Assembly: GCA_934256695.1 (NCBI GenBank)
Contig: CAKQPE010000001.1
Coordinates: 18,103-82,102 of the forward strand
Length of the DNA: 64,000 nt
Source: an uncultured Eubacteriales bacterium
GTDB lineage: Bacteria > Bacillota > Clostridia > Lachnospirales > Anaerotignaceae
Direction: 5' to 3'
Positions 58,760 to 64,000 of the stretch are shown piece by piece. The translations under genes and the position numbers were made by a program. The notes beneath the pieces are model-generated. The model was not told the DNA's origin and made no database searches. It saw only the letters and a list, made by a program, of their open reading frames with translations. Every line of letters starts with the position of its first letter. The first letter of the stretch is position 1.

Positions 58760-59360
58760 AAATCGTGGGGTTTCGCCCCACACCAGGACTAAGTTTTAGT
58801 AAAATACCGTGATTTAAGATTAAATATAAATTTATCGAACTAAAAGCCAACTCGAAAGCCGTCACTGAAAGGGAAGGTGGCAAGCGTAGCTTGACGGAAG
58901 GGTTTTAAAGCCTTCTCCATTGCGGAGAAGGTGCTGAGCAAAGCGAAGCAGATGAGGGGTAAATCCTTTAATCAAAGTTTTAATAAAACGGATTAAATTT
59001 AATTTTTCCAAATGGAAAAGTGGGATTTGCAGGAACTTTTTTAAAAAAGTTCCCTGCACCTTCAAAAATCTCTTTAAGACCGCACATTCCATGTGCCTCC
59101 GGAAATAGGCTCTGCAATGTTTAAGGCAACAGATACAGGATTTACGTTTTAAAATCACTGCCAGAGAGATTTTATTCGGCAAAGTTTGAAAAAACAAATC
59201 TTAATAACATAACTTAAATTTTATCCCGAAAAACGCAATGTAATTGCGGTTTGATAAAAGTTTTACTTGATTTTTTTCATGGTCAGGAATTTTTGCTTTG
59301 CGAAAACGAGCTACACTCGCCGCAATTATCTTTGCGGTTCCTTAATCGCAGGGTTTGGGA
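58760..59360. repeat. Long intergenic repeat, minus orientation (copy D)
   Basis: GTGGGGTTTCGCCCCAC just after larE, then ATATAAATTTATCGAACT, CCTTCTCCATTGCGGAGAAGG, GGAACTTTTTTAAAAAAGTTCC, CGCACATTCCATGTGCCTCC and AACGCAATGTAATTGCGG. It is the reverse of copies A-C. It fills the 680-bp gap to the HD gene. Confidence 0.8.
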
Positions 59361-59440
59361 CATATTTAAAAAAACTTTGTAGATTTTTGTCTTAAATAAT
59401 AATATAATAATTTATCATTTAATCATCAAGGAGGTAATAT

Positions 59441-59935
59441 ATGGACAGAATATCTTTTTTAATAAAGGAAATGATAAATTATAACATACCGGATTTAAGA
59501 CGTATAAACCATGCTTTAAAGGTATACGGCATTTCAAGAGCCATTGCCTGCGGCGAAGGTGTAAGCTGGTCGGATATGGAGATACTTGAAGCGGCAGCCA
59601 TAATGCATGATATAGGTATACATAAGGCAGAGGAAATGTATAATTCAGCATCGGGAATGTATCAGGAACTCTTAGGCCCAGATGTGGCAAAACCTATGCT
59701 TGAAAAAACAGGTTTCAGCGAAAACGAAATAAAAAGAATTAATTTTATTATATCAAACCACCATACCTATAGCGAAAGACGGGATTTTCTGTTAAGGATA
59801 CTTATAGAGGCTGACTTTATAGTAAATATAGACGAAGGTGATTTTCCCGAAGGGACGGACTATGCGGCTATAAGAGACAAAAACTTTGTTACCAAAACAG
59901 GCACAGATTTCATAAACCGCCTGATAATAAAATAA
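59441..59935 (+). CDS. HD-domain phosphohydrolase-like protein
   Basis: 164 residues, SD AAGGAGG. The HD metal site is spread as RINHALKVYGISRAIA, AAAIMHDIGIHKAEE (HD pair near residue 62), IISNHHTY and a later EADFIVNID. This is the usual pattern of small HD hydrolases acting on nucleotides or related phosphates. The substrate is unknown. Monocistronic, followed by a strong terminator. Confidence 0.88.
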   Translation: MDRISFLIKEMINYNIPDLRRINHALKVYGISRAIACGEGVSWSDMEILEAAAIMHDIGIHKAEEMYNSASGMYQELLGPDVAKPMLEKTGFSENEIKRINFIISNHHTYSERRDFLLRILIEADFIVNIDEGDFPEGTDYAAIRDKNFVTKTGTDFINRLIIK

Positions 59936-59966
59936 AAACCGTGGGCATTGCCCACGGTTTTTATTT
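59935..59966 (+). terminator. Rho-independent terminator of the HD gene
   Basis: AAAACCGTGGGC (59935-59946), ATT, GCCCACGGTTTT (59950-59961), then TATTTT. Confidence 0.92.
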
Positions 59967-60045
59967 TACATTAATTTCAGTTTATATAAAATAATTTAAA
60001 AAGGCATACTAAATTCGGATAAATAAAGTTTAAGGGGGATTTAAT

Positions 60046-61335
60046 ATGTCTTTTTTTGTTGTGCAAAAGAGTGAACCGTTAAAGGGCAGCGTAAAAATAA
60101 GTGGTGCAAAAAACGCAGTTTTGCCTATACTTTGTGCCTGTCTGCTGACAGATGAGGAGTGTTTTGTGGAAAATGTTCCGCAGCTAAGGGATGTGTTTGT
60201 GCTTATTGATATTTTAAAAAAAATAGGTGCAAAGGCAGAATATAACCTTTTGTCGGAGAGCATTAAAATAAAAGCGGAAAATATATCAAAAGATATATCG
60301 GAGGAACATGAAGCAGTTAAGCTAAGGGCATCTTTTCTTGTTATGGGGCCGCTTATTGCCAGAACCGGAAGTGCAAGAATTCCGCTTCCCGGCGGCTGTC
60401 CTATAGGAAGCCGGCCTGTTGACCTTCATTTAAAGGGTTTTGAAAAACTTGGTGCAAAAATAAAACAAGAGCATGGATTTACCGAGGCAAAAGGGACTTT
60501 GAAAGGAAACCATATATATCTTGATTTTCCCAGTGTCGGTGCTACGGAAAATATTATTATGGCAGCATCGCTGGCAGAAGGAGAAACGGTTATTGAAAAT
60601 GCCGCCGTTGAGCCGGAAATAATAGACCTTATTAATTTTATAAATAAAATGGGAGGAAATGTGTTTTCACTTGGCAACGGAACAATAAAAATAACAGGTG
60701 TAAAAAAACTACACGGTACACGGCACAAAGTTATTCCGGACAGGATAGAGGCAGGGACATTTATGGCTGCCGCTGCTGTTACGGGCGGAGATATAACAAT
60801 AGAAAATGCAGTTTTTCCGCACATTAAGCCGGCGGCGGCAAAGCTTGAGGAATGTGGAATTAAGGTGGAAAATTTATATAATGGCATACGTGTTTCTTAT
60901 GCGGGAAAGAGAAAAGCGTTTAATATAAAAACAATGCCTTTTCCGGGATTTCCTACAGATATGCAGGCGGTTTTTATGAGTGTTATGGCATTGGCAAAGG
61001 GAACAAGTATAGTTACGGAGACGATTTTTGAAAACCGTTTTTTACAGATAGACGAAATGAAAAGAATGGGAGCGGACATAAAGACCGAAGGACGTGTCGC
61101 TGTAGTGGAAGGTGTAAAAAAGCTTACGGGCTCAAGAGTAAATGCACCGGATTTACGGGCAGGAGCTGCCCTTGTAATAGCGGCGTTGGCGGCAGAGGGA
61201 CAGACGGAAATAGGCAATATATATCATATAGAGCGTGGCTACAGCCGCCTTGATGAAAAGCTTAGAAAACTTGGTGCGAAAATAGAAAAGACAGAAGAAA
61301 GAGACATTGAAAATCCGCCGCAAACTTTACTGTGA
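60046..61335 (+). CDS. murA: UDP-N-acetylglucosamine 1-carboxyvinyltransferase
   Basis: 429 residues, SD AAGGGGG. EPSP synthase-like fold; catalytic Cys118 is in PLPGGCPIGSRPVDLH. N-terminal LKGSVKISGAKNAVLPILCACLL binds UDP-GlcNAc, and GFPTDMQAVFMSVMALAKG and LRAGAALVIAALAAEG are standard. It adds enolpyruvate to UDP-GlcNAc, the first step of peptidoglycan synthesis. Keeping Cys rather than Asp at the active site predicts fosfomycin sensitivity of the enzyme. Length is normal. Confidence 0.96.
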   Translation: MSFFVVQKSEPLKGSVKISGAKNAVLPILCACLLTDEECFVENVPQLRDVFVLIDILKKIGAKAEYNLLSESIKIKAENISKDISEEHEAVKLRASFLVMGPLIARTGSARIPLPGGCPIGSRPVDLHLKGFEKLGAKIKQEHGFTEAKGTLKGNHIYLDFPSVGATENIIMAASLAEGETVIENAAVEPEIIDLINFINKMGGNVFSLGNGTIKITGVKKLHGTRHKVIPDRIEAGTFMAAAAVTGGDITIENAVFPHIKPAAAKLEECGIKVENLYNGIRVSYAGKRKAFNIKTMPFPGFPTDMQAVFMSVMALAKGTSIVTETIFENRFLQIDEMKRMGADIKTEGRVAVVEGVKKLTGSRVNAPDLRAGAALVIAALAAEGQTEIGNIYHIERGYSRLDEKLRKLGAKIEKTEERDIENPPQTLL

Positions 61336-61640
61336 TTTAGAAAGTTCTCATTGTCGGGGGTAAAGGGGTCTTGACCCCTTTCCGTCGCCCGCGCCTCGGA
61401 AGAGCGGAACTTTTGGTTCTTTTGGTTACAAAAGAACATTAATCCAAAGTTGAACTTTGAAAAAAATATAATTTAAATCGTTTTATTTCGATTTTGTATA
61501 AAATAAATTTCGCCTACGGCTCAGCACCTTCTCCCACAGCAAGCTGTGACACCTTCCCTTTCGGGGCGGTTTGTTATCGGCAATAAGTTTTTGTCCGGTT
61601 TTTCAAAAACTGTTGGGGTATTGGGGTGTACCCCCCAAAA
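61336..61640. repeat. Degenerate intergenic repeat
   Basis: AAAGGGGTCTTGACCCCTTT (about 61363-61382) just after murA, then fragments of the long repeat (CAGCACCTTCTCC, CACCTTCCCTTTCGGGGCGG). It ends in a decayed GGGGTATTGGGGTGTACCCCC module. No gene is supported. Confidence 0.6.
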
Positions 61641-61649
61641 AAAAAGATA

Positions 61650-62243
61650 TTAATGCTTTTTCAAGCTTTTAAGAATAAGTAATGCTATTACGGAAAAAAT
61701 TATAGTATTGAAAACGGTTTTATGTGATTTCATAAAAACAGATACACTGCTCCAATATTCGCCTAATATGTAACCGGAAGATATAAGAACACTGTTCCAT
61801 ATAAAAGCACCGGCAAATGAAAAATATATAAATTTTGAATATTTCATTTTACTCATTCCTGCGGGAAATGATATATATGTGCGTGCTATGGGGAAAAGCC
61901 GAAATACAAAAACGGAAAAATCACCGTGTTTTTCAAATCTTTCTTCTGCCGAGACCACGCTTGATTTTACACAAGGGTGTTTTCGGCATATATTTTCAAT
62001 AAATGATTTGCCTATTCTGCCTGCAAAAAAACAAAAACTGCATCCCAAAACCGCACCTAAAACGGATACAAAAACAGATGGTATAAGCTCCATACTGCCG
62101 TTATATACACTGCATCCTATAAACGGCAGAAGTATCTCGCTTGATACGGGGAAACAGGCATATTCAAGAGCTGTAGACATAAAAATACCTACGTATCCCA
62201 TATTATCGACTATGCCCATAAGATACATAATAAAATCGGTCAA
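61650..62243 (-). CDS. DedA-family membrane protein
   Basis: 197 residues from TTG 62243, after GGAGGTG. About five membrane segments. The DedA motif FAGRIGKSFIENICRKHPCVKSS and EERFEKHGDFSVFVFRLFPIARTYISFPAGMSKMKYSKFIYFSFAGAFIWN contains the conserved F/H/G-x(3)-R-x-x-P pattern and G-x-x-x-M. Family members act as flippases or transporters of undecaprenyl phosphate or other lipids in the envelope. It is likely co-transcribed with yifB (48-bp gap). Confidence 0.93.
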   Translation of the reverse strand: MTDFIMYLMGIVDNMGYVGIFMSTALEYACFPVSSEILLPFIGCSVYNGSMELIPSVFVSVLGAVLGCSFCFFAGRIGKSFIENICRKHPCVKSSVVSAEERFEKHGDFSVFVFRLFPIARTYISFPAGMSKMKYSKFIYFSFAGAFIWNSVLISSGYILGEYWSSVSVFMKSHKTVFNTIIFSVIALLILKSLKKH

Positions 62244-62291
62244 AACAAAGCACCTCCTAAAAAAGGATATGCCGTTTTAACCGATTTAATT

Positions 62292-63824
62292 CTACATCAT
62301 GTATTTTCTGTCCAGACTTCTGTACTGTATTACCTCAAGAAGATGTTTAAGTTCTATATTCTTGCTTCCTTCAAGGTCGGCAACGGTTCTTGCGGTTTTA
62401 AGTATTTTGTGATAACCCCTTGCACTTAAAGAAAGCTTGTCAAATGCTGTTTTAAGCATTTCCTGTTCTTTTTGGCCGAGAATACAGTATTTTTCTATGA
62501 GAGGTGCGGTAAGCTGCGAATTAAACTGTATTCCTTCGTTTTTATAGCGTTCAAGCTGTATGCGGTGTGCATTTACAACTCTTTCACGTATGGTTTTTGA
62601 TGTTTCGCCTTTGGCTTTTGAATAAAGGTCATCGTATTTTGTGGCAGAGACCTCGACCTGTATATCTACTCTGTCAAGGAGGGGACCGCTTATTTTGCTT
62701 GTATATCTGGCAATTTCGCTTTTGCTGCAGCGGCATTTGTCACCGTCACCAAAGTATCCGCATGGACAAGGGTTCATAGCGGAAACAAGCATAAAATCCG
62801 CAGGATACGTAACAGTTGAGTTTACACGGGATATAGTTACTTCTCTGTCTTCAAGGGGCTGACGCAAAACCTCAAGAGAGGTTCTTTTAAACTCCGGAAG
62901 CTCATCAAGAAACAATATTCCCTTGTGTGCAAGAGAAATTTCGCCTGGTTTCGGAAATTTCCCTCCACCTGTAAGAGCAACCGATGAAACGGTATGGTGC
63001 GGTGAGCGGAAAGGTCTTGTGTTTATAAGGCTGTCATTGCTTTTCAAAAGTCCGGCTACGGAATAAATTTTGGTTATTTCTATGCTTTCCTCAAACGTAA
63101 GGGGCGGCATAATAGACGGAAGTCTTTTGGCAAGCATTGTTTTTCCTGAACCGGGCGGACCTATCATAAGTATGTTGTGGTATCCTGCAGCAGCTATTTC
63201 CATTGCACGCTTTACATTTTCCTGACCCTTTACATCGGAAAAATCAAGAAAAGAAATTTCGCTTGGGTTATTAAAAATTTCATCTGCGTTAGATTCATAT
63301 GGTTCGGTTTTTTTTCGGTTATTAAAAAATTCGGTTAAATCGTATATGTTTTTAAAGGAATAAATTGCAGCACCACGGCATAAAGAAGCTTCACAGGCAT
63401 TATCCTCCGGTACGATAAATTTTGTAATTCCGTTTTTAAAGGCACTGTATACCATAGGCAGAACACCGGTTACACCACGTATACTGCCATCAAGAGACAA
63501 TTCGCCCATAAGCATAAAATCATTGGCGGCATTTTCGGCTATTATGCCCGATGATGCCATTATTCCGACAGCTATTGGCAGGTCAAAAGACGGGCCTTCT
63601 TTTTTTATGTCAGCAGGAGCAAGGTTTACCGTTATTCTTTTTAGAGGAAAGTTAAGACCTGTGTTTTTTAATGCACTGCGAACACGTTCTTTGGATTCTT
63701 TAACGGCGGAATCGGGAAGCCCTACTATCTCAAAAGCAGGTAGTCCGTTTGATATATCCGTTTCAACCAATACAGTTATTCCGTCAACACCGTGCAATGC
63801 ACTGCTCTTTATAATTGATACCAT
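62292..63824 (-). CDS. comM: YifB/ComM-family Mg chelatase-like AAA+ ATPase
   Basis: 510 residues from ATG 63824 (SD GGTGA). The N-terminal Lon-protease-S5-like domain (residues 1-170) is followed by AAA+ Walker A IGPPGSGKTMLAKRLPSIMPP near residue 214, Walker B ILFLDELPEF, and a Cys-rich NPCPCGYFGDGDKCRCS zinc knuckle. The C-terminal domain has LSARGYHKILKTARTVADLEG. In Vibrio, ComM is a branch-migration helicase in natural transformation; in clostridia the role is untested. Length is normal. Confidence 0.95.
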   Translation of the reverse strand: MVSIIKSSALHGVDGITVLVETDISNGLPAFEIVGLPDSAVKESKERVRSALKNTGLNFPLKRITVNLAPADIKKEGPSFDLPIAVGIMASSGIIAENAANDFMLMGELSLDGSIRGVTGVLPMVYSAFKNGITKFIVPEDNACEASLCRGAAIYSFKNIYDLTEFFNNRKKTEPYESNADEIFNNPSEISFLDFSDVKGQENVKRAMEIAAAGYHNILMIGPPGSGKTMLAKRLPSIMPPLTFEESIEITKIYSVAGLLKSNDSLINTRPFRSPHHTVSSVALTGGGKFPKPGEISLAHKGILFLDELPEFKRTSLEVLRQPLEDREVTISRVNSTVTYPADFMLVSAMNPCPCGYFGDGDKCRCSKSEIARYTSKISGPLLDRVDIQVEVSATKYDDLYSKAKGETSKTIRERVVNAHRIQLERYKNEGIQFNSQLTAPLIEKYCILGQKEQEMLKTAFDKLSLSARGYHKILKTARTVADLEGSKNIELKHLLEVIQYRSLDRKYMM

Positions 63825-63921
63825 AATTTCACCGGATTTCATAATTTATTATATAAAATTATGATACCACAAAAAGTATATCAGGTACAGAAGAATATTG
63901 ATGCTTGTATCGTTCTTAAAC

Positions 63922-64000
63922 CGTAAATATAAATTTATCGGACTGATTAAAACCGTGGACTCCGTCCACACCTGTGAGCCTTTGAAAAGGCTCAAGCGAA
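63922..64000. repeat. Start of another palindrome element (cut by window end)
   Basis: AAATATAAATTTATCGGACTGA then GTGGACTCCGTCCAC and GAGCCTTTGAAAAGGCTC. It is the near-exact reverse complement of the right end of copy B (about 25005-25078), marking a recently duplicated or conserved end. Confidence 0.8.

Noticed and set aside
1..64000. tRNA, rRNA, tmRNA, RNase P, CRISPR, prophage or transposase genes
   Set aside because: I looked on both strands for typical signatures (TTCGA loops with CCA-like ends, conserved RNA motifs, repeat-spacer patterns, DDE or integrase motifs) and found none that I could support.

Overview
The window looks like about 64 kb of a low-GC, endospore-forming Clostridia chromosome close to the replication origin. 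Evidence for this: it opens inside recF and carries a Noc/ParB-like gene, parA-parB with two perfect parS sites, spoIIID and a yaaL-bofA pair. TTG and GTG starts behind strong Shine-Dalgarno sites are frequent, and intergenic DNA is AT-rich. I cannot name the species. I saw no rRNA, tRNA, CRISPR array, prophage or transposase gene.

Layout. 1-4.7 kb: recF end, noc-like gene, a membrane protein, then EamA transporter, thioesterase and alpha/beta hydrolase on the minus strand. 5.2-15.8 kb: mostly plus-strand housekeeping (argS, parS-parA-parB, DUF4446, serS, NusG-II/Gx-transporter pair, yaaL-bofA, rhomboid, a DnaA-box-rich gap, uracil-DNA glycosylase, peptidase E-like). 16-22 kb: LysR regulator divergent from a TRAP transporter with a FAD oxidoreductase, then spoIIID. 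22.3-30.5 kb: an AGCS symporter behind a glycine riboswitch and a five-gene Nik/Dpp-type ABC importer behind a cobalamin riboswitch. 30.8-35.8 kb: a secreted DUF4367 protein, an ECF sigma/anti-sigma pair and a LysM-M28 peptidase. 36.5-41.1 kb: a MacAB/TolC-like efflux operon. 41.8-43.7 kb: ThiXZ-like genes behind a TPP riboswitch. 44-50 kb: MarR-MATE, mnmA, and a methyltransferase-larC-nadD operon behind an unrecognised riboswitch-like leader. 50.6-53.5 kb: FprA flavoprotein and a dicarboxylate/amino-acid symporter. 53.7-58.8 kb: an operon that starts with a 23-codon leader peptide holding four consecutive Cys codons, followed by an SsuCBA-like ABC transporter, a DUF1847 protein and LarE. 59.4-64 kb: HD protein, murA, DedA and comM/yifB.

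The most interesting items are (1) the polycysteine leader peptide ahead of the ABC-DUF1847-LarE operon, which suggests cysteine-responsive control of sulfur acquisition or transfer; (2) the promoter, twin ACGAA-loop hairpins and 18-bp alternative terminator ahead of methyltransferase-larC-nadD, which look like a riboswitch I cannot assign; (3) a 209-bp multi-hairpin element present three times at exactly the same length, each time bracketed by locus-specific hairpins; and (4) a modular family of intergenic palindromes whose stems change in a compensatory way between copies, one of which forms the C-terminus of a protein.

Nickel and sulfur recur: LarC (with a 71-residue His-rich insert and no LarC2 domain), LarE, a Nik-like importer and MnmA. 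Calls rest on reading the sequence and recalling family motifs; no database search was run.
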